Below are positions 1 through 7,619 of a DNA stretch of 26,764 bases, piece after piece (the first letter of the stretch is position 1; the number at the start of each line of letters is the position of its first letter). The position numbers and the translations under genes are program-made. Below the pieces are notes generated by a model. The model did no database searches and was not told the origin of the DNA. It was given only the letters and a program-made list of their open reading frames with translations. This stretch comes from SIG565 sp045656145 (GTDB taxonomy: Bacteria > Bacillota > Clostridia > Oscillospirales > Acutalibacteraceae). The stretch is taken from NCBI GenBank assembly GCA_045656145.1, contig JAZOQP010000012.1, positions 1-26,764 of the forward strand, read 5' to 3'.

Positions 1-230
1 TTGTAGGTGAAAACTGTGATTTTCTTGCCCTTACCGTTCTTAATAACGGAGCCCTTTACAACAGCATCCTTAACATAAGGTTTGCCAACTTTTAAAGTTG
101 TGTTCTTTACAGCAACAACCTTATCGAAGATTACCTCTTCCACAGCTTCAGCACCGAGCTTCTCAACATAGATTACATGGCCGGGCTGAACGCGGTACTG
201 CTTACCGCCTGTTTCAATAATTGCGTACAT
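1..230 (-). CDS. rplU: 50S ribosomal protein L21 (partial, N-terminal part)
   Basis: The minus-strand frame begins at the ATG at 230 and runs off the left edge, giving about 76 residues. The start MYAIIETGGKQYRVQPGH is the hallmark N-terminus of bacterial L21, which is about 100 residues in full, so roughly the last quarter is missing. L21 is a 23S rRNA-binding protein of the large subunit. The SD-like AGGTG lies about 8 nt before the ATG. In Firmicutes rplU is usually followed by a Prp (YsxB) protease gene and rpmA; these would lie outside the window. It has its own promoter and a structured leader, so it is transcribed independently of the transketolase operon upstream. Confidence 0.96.
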   Translation of the reverse strand, partial: MYAIIETGGKQYRVQPGHVIYVEKLGAEAVEEVIFDKVVAVKNTTLKVGKPYVKDAVVKGSVIKNGKGKKITVFTY

Positions 231-311
231 TCTTATTGCACCTGCCTTAATTCAGTCTCGCTACAGAGGGCGTATGCTAGGCATAACTTAATAGAGCCCA
301 CAATATGCGGC
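231..311 (-). promoter_or_regulatory. 5' leader of rplU, possible L21 autoregulatory leader
   Basis: About 80 nt separate the predicted transcription start from the rplU ATG. The minus-strand RNA contains a perfect TATGC-CTA-GCATA hairpin and a longer-range GCCT/AGGC pairing that ends right beside the AGGTG ribosome binding site. Firmicutes rplU operons are known to carry an L21 leader element in this position. Assigning this leader to that family is inference from position and pairing; a covariance-model search would decide it. Confidence 0.45.
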
Positions 312-317
312 TTTACC

Positions 318-346
318 ATTTTACATTAGAAAAGTTAAAATGTCAA
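318..346 (-). promoter_or_regulatory. Sigma-A promoter of rplU
   Basis: On the minus strand there is a perfect -35 TTGACA (346-341), a 17-nt spacer and a -10 TAAAAT (323-318). It sits directly after the transketolase terminator and points at rplU. Confidence 0.88.
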
Positions 347-358
347 GTATTTTTTAAT

Positions 359-388
359 AAAAAATGCGCCGAGTTTTTCGGCGCATTT
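359..388 (-). terminator. Rho-independent terminator after tktB
   Basis: An 11-bp stem (362-372 with 378-388, core ATGCGCCGA) with a 5-nt loop is followed on the minus strand by a run of six T. It closes the long miaB-to-tktB transcription unit and separates it from rplU. Confidence 0.9.
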
Positions 389-401
389 AATACACATTAA
401 A

Positions 402-1349
402 TTATTTCTTTAAAGAAATAGCTTTCTTTGCCTTTTCAGCGATATCCTTACCTCTGAGACCAAACTTATCAAGAAGGTCATTAGCAGGACCTGACATACC
501 GAATTCATCATTCACACCAACGCGAACAACGGGAACGGGGCATTCTTCAGATAAAGCTTCGCAAACCGCAGACCCAAGACCACCGATGATTGGATGCTCT
601 TCAGCGGTAACAATAGCACCTGTTTCCTTTGCAGCCTTAACAACGGCTTCCTTATCAAGCGGCTTAATTGTTGCCATATTGATAATGCGGGCATTAATGC
701 CTTCTTCCTTTAATATATCATAAGCTACAAGTGCTTCGGCTACCATAAGGCCTGTTGCGATAATGGTAACATCTGTACCCTCTTTGAGCTCTACCGATTT
801 GCCAATTTCAAACTTATAATCTTCATCAAAGATTACCGGAACTGCAAGACGACCAAAACGGGCATAAGCAGGGCCATCATAGTTATACATAGCTTCAAGA
901 GCCTTTTCAGCCTCAACTGTATCAGCAGGGTTAATAATTACCATACCGGGAATGGTTCTGAGGATACCAATATCCTCATTGCACTGGTGGGTAGCACCAT
1001 CTTCGCCAACCGAAATACCTGCATGGGTAGCGCAAATCTTAACATTTAAATGAGGATAACCAACAGAGTTTCTAATCTGCTCAAATGCCCTTCCTGCTGC
1101 AAACATTGCAAATGAAGAACAAAATACCTTTTTACCGGTTGCTGCAATACCTGCTGCAACACCAATCATATTACCCTCTGCAATACCGCAGTTATAAAAT
1201 CTTTCAGGGAAAGCCTTTTTAAAGGTGCCTGATTTTGTAGCGGCGGCGAGGTCAGCATCCATTACAATAAAATCATCATATTTTTCGCCGAGTTTTACAA
1301 GACCCGAGCCATAACCCTCACGGGTTGCCTTTTTTACTACATCTGCCAT
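402..1349 (-). CDS. tktB: Transketolase, C-terminal subunit
   Basis: A 315-aa protein matching the C-terminal half of transketolase: the pyrimidine-binding (Pyr) domain (about residues 5-165) and the C-terminal transketolase domain (about 185-305). Visible signatures are the ENCGIAEGNM-like stretch NCGIAEGNMIGVAAG with its conserved cofactor-activating Glu, and HAGISVGEDGATHQ. The enzyme moves two-carbon ketol units in the non-oxidative pentose phosphate pathway using thiamine diphosphate. It needs the N-terminal subunit encoded 13 bp upstream (1363-2205). A good SD (AAGGAGG) precedes the ATG. Split transketolases are common in Clostridia and archaea, so this is a normal two-gene form and not a frameshift. 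Confidence 0.94.
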   Translation of the reverse strand: MADVVKKATREGYGSGLVKLGEKYDDFIVMDADLAAATKSGTFKKAFPERFYNCGIAEGNMIGVAAGIAATGKKVFCSSFAMFAAGRAFEQIRNSVGYPHLNVKICATHAGISVGEDGATHQCNEDIGILRTIPGMVIINPADTVEAEKALEAMYNYDGPAYARFGRLAVPVIFDEDYKFEIGKSVELKEGTDVTIIATGLMVAEALVAYDILKEEGINARIINMATIKPLDKEAVVKAAKETGAIVTAEEHPIIGGLGSAVCEALSEECPVPVVRVGVNDEFGMSGPANDLLDKFGLRGKDIAEKAKKAISLKK

Positions 1350-1362
1350 TGTTTTCGCCTCC

Positions 1363-2205
1363 TTAATTTAACGCTTCAAGCTGAGCTTTAAGTTCAGCAA
1401 TAGCGGTTTCATACTGCTCATCATTAGGAGCAGAGCCGTGCCAACCAACTGCATTTTCCATAAAGGAAACGCCCTTACCCTTAACGGTTGTGGCAACAAT
1501 AGCGGTAGGCTTGCCATTATTAAATGCGGTTGCTTTATTTAAAGCATCCTCAATGGCATTAAAATCATTACCATCAATGCAAATTACATTCCAACCGAAT
1601 GCTTCAAACTTCTTATCAATCGGCTTCGGAGAGTTAACCTCATCAATGGTGCCATCGATCTGAAGATTATTGAAATCAACAAATGCAATAAGATTATCAA
1701 GCTTTTTAGCGGCAGCAAACATAGCAGCCTCCCAAACCTGACCCTCTTCGATTTCACCATCTCCAAGGATTGCATATACCTTATATGTATCGCCGAAATG
1801 CTTAGCCGATAAAGCCATACCTGCTGCTGCAGATATACCCTGACCAAGAGAACCTGTTGACATATCAACGCCGGGAATATGCTTCATATCAGGGTGTCCC
1901 TGCAAGATAGAGCCTATCTGACGAAGAGTTTTTAAAAGATCTGTGCCGAAAAATCCACGATGAGCAAGCACTGAATAAAGTGCGGGTGCGGCATGTCCTT
2001 TAGAAAGAACAAAACGATCGCGGTCGGCCTTTTTGGGATCAGCGGGGTCGATATTCATCTGTTCAAAATAAAGATATGTTAAAATATCTGCACTTGAGAG
2101 TGAGCCTCCCGGATGTCCCGCTTTAGCGGCATGAATACCTTCAAGAATGCCCATTCTTACATTAGTGGCAATCTTTGAAAGTTCTTTTTGTTTAAGTAAA
2201 TCCAT
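1363..2205 (-). CDS. tktA: Transketolase, N-terminal subunit
   Basis: A 280-aa protein covering the PP (diphosphate-binding) domain of transketolase. It shows AGHPGGSLS near residue 30, SKGHAAPALYS, and the thiamine-diphosphate signature GDGEIEEGQVWEA ending in the NN pair of FVDFNN. HGSAPN near the C-terminus is also typical. The ATG at 2205 is preceded by AGAAAGGAAG. It is the first gene of the split transketolase pair and lies 44 bp after rluD, so it probably belongs to the same long transcript; only a weak 6-bp hairpin sits in that gap. Its product forms the active enzyme with the 315-aa C-terminal subunit. Confidence 0.94.
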   Translation of the reverse strand: MDLLKQKELSKIATNVRMGILEGIHAAKAGHPGGSLSSADILTYLYFEQMNIDPADPKKADRDRFVLSKGHAAPALYSVLAHRGFFGTDLLKTLRQIGSILQGHPDMKHIPGVDMSTGSLGQGISAAAGMALSAKHFGDTYKVYAILGDGEIEEGQVWEAAMFAAAKKLDNLIAFVDFNNLQIDGTIDEVNSPKPIDKKFEAFGWNVICIDGNDFNAIEDALNKATAFNNGKPTAIVATTVKGKGVSFMENAVGWHGSAPNDEQYETAIAELKAQLEALN

Positions 2206-2249
2206 TTTTTACTTCCTTTCTGTTTTTATATGATAAAGCGATTATTCGC

Positions 2250-3155
2250 TTAATATCCTTTGTTTAAAAATTCGGTGAAATATTCAGGAAGCTCTGTTTC
2301 AAACTCCATATATTGCTTTGTTTCGGGATGTATAAATCCAAGTTTTTTAGCGTGTAGACACTGGCCTTTCAAAAGCGGGGCTTTATTTTTAGGACCATAC
2401 ACCTCATCCCCCGCTACAGCGTGGCCGAGATATGCCATATGCACCCTTATTTGATGGGTTCTCCCCGTTTCAAGCTTACACCTTATATGAGTATAGCTTC
2501 TGCCTCTTGAAATAACGGTATAATGAGTTACGGCATCTTTAGAGTTTTCGCTCGTTACCGCCATCTGCTTTCTTTTAACCTTGTGACGACCGATAGGCGC
2601 ATTCACAGTGCCGTTTTCCTCTTTAATTATGCCATGCACCACCGCTTCATACTCGCGGCAAAAGGAATGCTCTTTTATTTGCTCTGCCAAAAAATTATGG
2701 GCGGTATCATTTTTAGCAACCATTAAAAGCCCGCTTGTATCCTTATCTATTCGGTGAACTATGCCAGGGCGCATAACCCCGTTTATTCCCGAAAGAGAAT
2801 CCTTGCAATGATAAAGAAGGGCATTCACAAGTGTTCCCGAATAATTACCGGGCGCAGGATGCACCACCATACCTTTGGGTTTATTCACAACCAAGAGCGA
2901 AGCATCTTCATACACTATATCTAAAGGAATATTCTCAGGCTCCACCGCCAAAGGCTCAGCATCGGGAATATTTACGGTTAACGCCATCCCCTCTTTAACC
3001 TTTAAGCTTTTAACAACCGGCTTGCCTTCTAAAAGAACATTGCCATCTGCAATTAGTTTTTCGGCATGAGAACGCGAAAGAGAAAGTTCCTTTGCTATAA
3101 AGGCATCCACTCTGACAGGCGAAGAGCTTTCACTCACTATCTCATTCACTGTCAT
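2250..3155 (-). CDS. rluD: 23S rRNA pseudouridine synthase, RluD/YlyB family
   Basis: A 301-aa protein with an N-terminal S4 RNA-binding domain (about residues 14-70) and the RsuA/RluA catalytic domain. The catalytic aspartate is D137 in HRIDKDTSGLL, and the GRTHQIRVHMAYLGH motif lies downstream. The family isomerises specific uridines of 23S rRNA. I place the start at the ATG at 3155, preceded by AAAGGA, and not at a longer upstream extension; this start overlaps the lspA stop by 14 bp. The lspA-rluD pair is the classical Firmicutes arrangement (lspA-ylyB). The exact target uridine cannot be read from the sequence, so the symbol is a family-level call. Confidence 0.9.
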   Translation of the reverse strand: MTVNEIVSESSSPVRVDAFIAKELSLSRSHAEKLIADGNVLLEGKPVVKSLKVKEGMALTVNIPDAEPLAVEPENIPLDIVYEDASLLVVNKPKGMVVHPAPGNYSGTLVNALLYHCKDSLSGINGVMRPGIVHRIDKDTSGLLMVAKNDTAHNFLAEQIKEHSFCREYEAVVHGIIKEENGTVNAPIGRHKVKRKQMAVTSENSKDAVTHYTVISRGRSYTHIRCKLETGRTHQIRVHMAYLGHAVAGDEVYGPKNKAPLLKGQCLHAKKLGFIHPETKQYMEFETELPEYFTEFLNKGY

Positions 3156-3639
3156 TAGAGGTTTCCTTTCCGTTTTTATCATTTACGGCATCTAAAACAA
3201 AATAGATTATAAGCACTGCGCATCCTATAACTATAGCGCAATCGGCAATATTGAACACAGGGAAGGTTTTCCAAAAATCAAACTGCAAAAAGTCAACAAC
3301 TCTTCCCGAATTGAAAATTCTATCATACATATTACCTAGTCCACCCGAAAGAATAAGGGTTATTGCCCAAAAGAGCCATTTGTTTTTAACCCCTGCGCGA
3401 ACAAGAACAGTTAAGCCGATAATCATAATAACCGCCGTTACGGTAAGCAACACCCAGGTGTATCCCGAAAGGATACCCCATGCGCCGCCCTGATTATGAA
3501 CAAATAACAGATTTAACAAATTAGGAATGAAAGGAGCGCTCTGCCCTAAGGTCATATTTCCGGAAATAAATATCTTTGAAATTCTATCCCCCGCAAAAAA
3601 GATTACTGCGGTTACAATTGCTAATATATAACTCAGCAA
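3142..3639 (-). CDS. lspA: Lipoprotein signal peptidase (signal peptidase II)
   Basis: A 165-aa integral membrane aspartyl protease with four hydrophobic segments. The catalytic dyad is visible as D116 in GRVVDF and D133 in FNIADCAI, with the supporting GNMYDRI motif at 102-108 and NQGGAWG at 49-55. It cleaves diacylglyceryl-modified prolipoproteins before the conserved Cys. The start is a TTG codon at 3639, supported by a strong GGAGG 7 nt upstream; no ATG fits better. Its 3' end overlaps rluD by 14 bp, indicating translational coupling. The hydrophilic tail after residue 150 is short and charged, as is common. Confidence 0.94.
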   Translation of the reverse strand: MLSYILAIVTAVIFFAGDRISKIFISGNMTLGQSAPFIPNLLNLLFVHNQGGAWGILSGYTWVLLTVTAVIMIIGLTVLVRAGVKNKWLFWAITLILSGGLGNMYDRIFNSGRVVDFLQFDFWKTFPVFNIADCAIVIGCAVLIIYFVLDAVNDKNGKETSNDSE

Positions 3640-3659
3640 GATTCTACCTCCAAGGGTTT

Positions 3660-4472
3660 TTATTTTCTAAAAAATCCATTTTTGAAGAATCCGTTATCCT
3701 CATCTTCTTCAACTTCATTTTCCTGCGGTTCTTCAAAGGGAAGAGCGTTTTCATTAAATACGAAGCCATTTTCTTTGGATTCTTCGACTATCTCTTCTTC
3801 AGGCTCTTCAAAAGTAATTACAGGCTCTTCTATAAACTGAGCCATATTTGGAATTTCATCAACCTTTAGGCTTACTGCCTCGGCCGCACGAATTGCATCC
3901 ATAGCAACGCAATCAGGCATTTCATTAATGATTTCCAACTGTTTTTTATAAAGCGCTAAAATCTCAGATTTAAATGAAGCAATTTCAATACGAGTTTTAT
4001 CAAATAAAGCTTGCTCACGCTTTACTGCATCGGCAGTAGCCTTCTCAACAGCCTCTTTCTTTCTGTTTGCTTCTTCTAAATCTTTATCATATTCTTTTTG
4101 AGCAGCGGCTTTTTTCTCGCTGAATTTAGCATCAAAGGTATCAAGTAAAATCTTGGCCTCTCCTGCAGCATTATCAGCAGCAGCCTTGGCTTCCCCAATT
4201 ATTAAAGCAGCCTTTTCTTTAGCATCATTAACGGTTTTATCTGCAAGCTTTTGAGCCTCAATTAAGATGCTTTGAAGGCTTGACTGCGAATTTTTATAAG
4301 ATTCTATTTCATTTTGAAGATTTACTACCTGGCTGTTAAGCTCGGCTAACTTCACTTCATAGGATTCATAATCCTCCTCAACGGTATCAAGCAAAGCATC
4401 AACCTCATCCTGCTTGTATCCGCCAACCGATTTTGAAAATCTTACTTCTCTAATATCTCTGGCTGTTAACAT
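3660..4472 (-). CDS. divIVA: DivIVA-family cell division/polarity protein
   Basis: A 270-aa protein starting MLTARDIREVRFSKSVGGYKQDEVD-like (residues 1-25), the lipid-binding N-terminal region of DivIVA that recognises negatively curved membrane at poles and septa. A long Ala/Glu/Lys-rich coiled coil spans about 30-215. The C-terminus is strongly acidic (residues about 215-262), followed by a small repeat NGFFKNGFFRK. The C-terminal tail is longer than in Bacillus DivIVA and may be a partner-recruiting segment; that is inference. GGAGG precedes the ATG, and the start overlaps the ylmH stop in TAATG. Position in the sepF-ylmH-divIVA cluster strongly supports the call. Confidence 0.93.
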   Translation of the reverse strand: MLTARDIREVRFSKSVGGYKQDEVDALLDTVEEDYESYEVKLAELNSQVVNLQNEIESYKNSQSSLQSILIEAQKLADKTVNDAKEKAALIIGEAKAAADNAAGEAKILLDTFDAKFSEKKAAAQKEYDKDLEEANRKKEAVEKATADAVKREQALFDKTRIEIASFKSEILALYKKQLEIINEMPDCVAMDAIRAAEAVSLKVDEIPNMAQFIEEPVITFEEPEEEIVEESKENGFVFNENALPFEEPQENEVEEDEDNGFFKNGFFRK

Positions 4473-5212
4473 TATTTGTTTCCTCCGTATTTCTCAACTA
4501 TTATTTTCAAGCGGCCCTTTTTAGTTTCTCCGCTTAATAATTTCAGAGTGAATTTCCCTTTACCCCTAAGCGAAATTTTATCGCCCTCAAAAATAAGTTT
4601 TGTTGGTTTTTCGGTAATTATAGAATTTACGCGCACTAATTTTTGCTCAATTAATTCGGTTGCCGAATTTCGCGATAACGAAAAGACCGCCGAAATTACA
4701 CAATCAAGCCTTAGTGAAGAAACTGTAAAAACGGTTTCTTCTCTTTTTTCGGCGCTAGGCAAATCTTGGTTTGCGCCCTCGGTTACTAAAACTCCCTCTC
4801 TGCCAACCGTTTTAAGTTCGCTTAAAATAAGAGGTGCTACACTGCTGTTCACAAAAAGCACCGCTCTGCCATCCTCAATTAAAATATCGCCTACCGCTTC
4901 CCTTTTAATGCCGAGAGCCAAAACCGAACCTAAAAAATCGCGATGAGTGAGGTTTTTTTGCTTTCGGTAATTAAGCGATAATGTTTTTATTGGGAATGCT
5001 TTTTCAGTCTTAGGAATATTTTCGGGGAAAACGCCAACGAAGACACGCTCGGCATTATCCCTGCCCCCGAAGAACATACCATTTTTATTCAAAAAAGGCT
5101 TTAAAAAAGCTGCTTCTTCCTCGGATAAAAAACCGAAAAAGCAGGGTTTTAAAAGTTTTTCACTTCGGCTTACAGCCTCTAAAAACCTTGCTTTTAAAAT
5201 ATTTGGTTCCAT
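4472..5212 (-). CDS. ylmH: YlmH, S4-domain RNA-binding protein of the division cluster
   Basis: A 246-aa protein with an N-terminal YlmH-type domain and a C-terminal S4 RNA-binding domain (about residues 165-230, containing LRLDCVISAVFSLSRNSATE). YlmH proteins bind ribosomes; B. subtilis YlmH has been linked to ribosome-associated quality control with stalled large subunits. I see no useful Shine-Dalgarno before the ATG at 5212. The start overlaps the sepF stop in TAATG, so translation is probably coupled to sepF. It overlaps divIVA in the same way downstream. Function is assigned from family and synteny, not from catalytic residues. Confidence 0.88.
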   Translation of the reverse strand: MEPNILKARFLEAVSRSEKLLKPCFFGFLSEEEAAFLKPFLNKNGMFFGGRDNAERVFVGVFPENIPKTEKAFPIKTLSLNYRKQKNLTHRDFLGSVLALGIKREAVGDILIEDGRAVLFVNSSVAPLILSELKTVGREGVLVTEGANQDLPSAEKREETVFTVSSLRLDCVISAVFSLSRNSATELIEQKLVRVNSIITEKPTKLIFEGDKISLRGKGKFTLKLLSGETKKGRLKIIVEKYGGNK

Positions 5213-5673
5213 TAATAAATGGTGCTATCAGACAAATCGTCAATCATTGGTTCGCCGAACACATCAACCGCACCCGGAACTATCATATAAGTACTATTTG
5301 CTACCTTGCGAATACTTCCGCCGTTAGCATAAGCAACACCGCCTAAGAAATCGATAATTCTTCTTGCGGTTTCACGATTTGTAGCTTCTAAATTAAGAAC
5401 AACACTCTTTTGAGCATTAAGATGGTCTGCAATAGCAGTTACATCATCAAAACGGTCAGGGCGAACAAGAACCACCTGCATTTGAGCAGCTGATGAAGAA
5501 TTTGTGTTTTTTGATTTTCTATCTGCCTGGAAAATTCTCGGCTGAGGTTTGCGAACAGGCTCATCATAATAGCTGGATCTTGAAGTTTCCTGCTCGTTTT
5601 CCATTGCAGTATCATCCTCAAAATCATCACCTGATAGGCTCATTATGTTTTTAACGTTATCCCAAATGCCCAT
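5212..5673 (-). CDS. sepF: Cell division protein SepF
   Basis: A 153-aa protein. The N-terminus MGIWDNVKNIMSL is the amphipathic membrane-targeting helix of SepF. A disordered, charged linker (about 15-65) leads to the conserved SepF core (about 66-145) with VVLNLEATNRETARRIIDFLGG and the Gly-rich turn before IRKVANSTYMIVP. SepF polymerises into rings and anchors FtsZ to the membrane. A strong AAAGGAG precedes the ATG. The order yggS-sepF-ylmH-divIVA is conserved across Gram-positives, although the yggT (ylmG) gene often found between sepF and ylmH is absent here. Confidence 0.95.
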   Translation of the reverse strand: MGIWDNVKNIMSLSGDDFEDDTAMENEQETSRSSYYDEPVRKPQPRIFQADRKSKNTNSSSAAQMQVVLVRPDRFDDVTAIADHLNAQKSVVLNLEATNRETARRIIDFLGGVAYANGGSIRKVANSTYMIVPGAVDVFGEPMIDDLSDSTIY

Positions 5674-5686
5674 TTTCTTTTCTCCT

Positions 5687-6400
5687 TTATTTATTATAAT
5701 TTCTTTTTCCGAAAAGCGCGGTGCCGAGTCTTACCATATTTGCGCCACACTCAATTGCGGTTTCATAATCATCTGACATTCCCATAGATAATATCTCAAT
5801 ATTATTATCCCTGTTTTTATCCCTAATGTCAATAAACAGTTTATACATTTCTTCAAAATATTTTATATTTTTATGACTTTCGTCACAAATCGGCGGAATC
5901 GCCATAATTCCCCTAAAAATTATATTTGGCATTGAAGAAATTTCCTCATAAGCCTCAAAAATCTCCTCAGCCAAAAAACCTGATTTACTTTCCTCTTTAC
6001 CAATGTTTATTTCGGCCAAGATTTCGGTTTTTATATGTTTTTTTGTGGATAAATCGCTTATTGCTTTGGCAAGTTTTATACTATGCACCGATTGAATCAG
6101 TTCAACCCTGCCCACGATATCCTTAACTTTATTGGTTTGCAGATGGCCTATAAACTGCCTATGAACATTCTCTCTTAAAAACTCTTCCTTTGATAAGAAT
6201 TCCTGCACCCTATTTTCACCTATATGGGTAATTCCGCTATCAATCGCAAAATTAACAACCTCTACAGGCACCGTTTTGGTGGCGGCAAGAAGCGTTATAT
6301 CCGAGGCTTTTCTTCCGCTTTTTAAGGCAGCCTTTTCTATATTTTCCTTTATTTCCTTATAATTTTCCGAAAATATATCAATCGATGATTTTTCCATCAT
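5687..6400 (-). CDS. yggS: YggS/PROSC-family PLP homeostasis protein
   Basis: A 237-aa single-domain, alanine-racemase-fold protein. The pyridoxal-phosphate lysine lies in LLAATKTVPVE (K42), with GENRVQEF, HFIGHLQTNK-like HRQFIGHLQTNK, the phosphate-binding LSMGMSDDYETAIECG, and VRLGTALFG near the end. The family has no known enzyme activity and buffers free PLP. Two ATG codons lie in tandem at 6400 and 6397; AAGGG is 11-14 nt upstream, so either could be used. It overlaps the upstream HlyD-like gene by 23 bp and lies 13 bp before sepF, its usual neighbour (ylmE in Bacillus). Confidence 0.94.
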   Translation of the reverse strand: MMEKSSIDIFSENYKEIKENIEKAALKSGRKASDITLLAATKTVPVEVVNFAIDSGITHIGENRVQEFLSKEEFLRENVHRQFIGHLQTNKVKDIVGRVELIQSVHSIKLAKAISDLSTKKHIKTEILAEINIGKEESKSGFLAEEIFEAYEEISSMPNIIFRGIMAIPPICDESHKNIKYFEEMYKLFIDIRDKNRDNNIEILSMGMSDDYETAIECGANMVRLGTALFGKRNYNK

Positions 6401-7619
6401 AAATATTTTTACCCTTCACTATAATTTCATCATAAAGTTTAAGCGCGCCATCCTCTTTAGATATCTCGCAAATGGCATAACCCGAAGCCGAATAAACGAT
6501 ATTAACCGGCACAAAATGTGCGGTCATACCGCTTAAAACATATACACCGGTTGTTGGGGTGGCGGAGGATGTGCCATCAGGTGTTTCGGCCTGCTCGTTT
6601 TTAAAGCGAAGAGCTTTGGAACTTACCCTAAGACCCGAATATCTATTTTTCACAACCGTCATAGAAGCGGTTCTAATGATTGATAATTCGCTGTTTATCT
6701 GATTGCAAGAGAAGATAACAACCGCCTTATCATCAGATACCGACATATTGATTTTTTCCACCGTTACACTAATTTCCGGAGTGTTGCCAAGGCCTGTTAA
6801 AATTTTAAGGTTATCCCCTACTTTGAACTGCAAAGAATCATTTATTGAAACACTTGCAGCAATATACCACGTGTAATCCGAAACGAGTTTTCCTATAACC
6901 GAATCATCCTTATTTTCATTTGGGGTTAAGCCCTCTAGAAATTCAGGGGTTATTTTGCCGAGTTCTGAAACATTTAATATTTCCTCATAACCATCAACGG
7001 TTGAAAGAAAATAACCCGATTTTTCCGCCTTAATAGAGCCAACAGGGGTGCCGAGCATAGCCTTATATTTATTTAACTTTTCATTTAATTCGGCTAACTG
7101 TTTAGAAAAATCAACAACCTGACCTGTAGCTATTTGCTTTCTATTCATAAAGTTTAAAAGCAGTTCTGCATTTTTTGAAAGCTCGGAATATTTTCCCGTT
7201 GCTGTGGAGCGAATTATTGAATTAAGTTCCCCATACATTTTGCTGTTAATCAGGCTTAAATCAACCGCATTTAAATCATTATATTTCTCAATTTCCTCAA
7301 TATTTGAAATCTCTTTTTTAATAGCATTGATTTCGCTTGCAGCAAAAGACTGCTCAGCTGTTCCAAAAACATCGGCTATAGTTCCGTTTTTAGAAACGCG
7401 CTCGCCATCGGCTATATTAAAGTGCATAGTTCCCGAATAGGAATTTTTAACAAAGGTTTCATCCCTCAGCATTACTCCGGTTATCGGAATACCATCTACC
7501 GTTTCATAAAGATTCACTATTTCGGTTGTTACGGGATTATAAAGTGAAGCAAAAAGTTGATAAACCACAAAAATTATGAGGATTACCGATAATACCGTTG
7601 TTAAAACTCTATGCTTCAT
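6378..7619 (-). CDS. HlyD-like membrane-anchored protein of the division cluster, function unknown
   Basis: A 413-aa protein with one N-terminal membrane segment (about residues 5-27) and a large extracytoplasmic part. The region after the anchor (about 45-90) and the segment near 215-235 look like the two halves of a barrel-sandwich (lipoyl-like) fold, separated by helical hairpin sequence. This is the HlyD/membrane-fusion topology. No partner ABC transporter or outer-membrane gene lies nearby, and a Gram-positive-type cell makes a classic efflux adaptor role doubtful. Related genes beside yggS/sepF suggest an envelope or division role, but this is inference. GGGAAG precedes the ATG; the start overlaps miaA by 11 bp and the stop overlaps yggS by 23 bp. 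Confidence 0.72.
   Translation of the reverse strand: MKHRVLTTVLSVILIIFVVYQLFASLYNPVTTEIVNLYETVDGIPITGVMLRDETFVKNSYSGTMHFNIADGERVSKNGTIADVFGTAEQSFAASEINAIKKEISNIEEIEKYNDLNAVDLSLINSKMYGELNSIIRSTATGKYSELSKNAELLLNFMNRKQIATGQVVDFSKQLAELNEKLNKYKAMLGTPVGSIKAEKSGYFLSTVDGYEEILNVSELGKITPEFLEGLTPNENKDDSVIGKLVSDYTWYIAASVSINDSLQFKVGDNLKILTGLGNTPEISVTVEKINMSVSDDKAVVIFSCNQINSELSIIRTASMTVVKNRYSGLRVSSKALRFKNEQAETPDGTSSATPTTGVYVLSGMTAHFVPVNIVYSASGYAICEISKEDGALKLYDEIIVKGKNIYDGKIID

Noticed and set aside
402..2205. Transketolase interrupted by a frameshift
   Set aside because: Both halves have good ribosome binding sites and natural domain boundaries, and two-gene transketolases are well known in Clostridia.
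2232..2252. Hairpin AAGCGA/TCGCTT between rluD and tktA as a terminator
   Set aside because: The stem is only 6 bp, AT-rich outside the core, and is followed by a poor T tract. It is not strong enough to call a transcription unit boundary.
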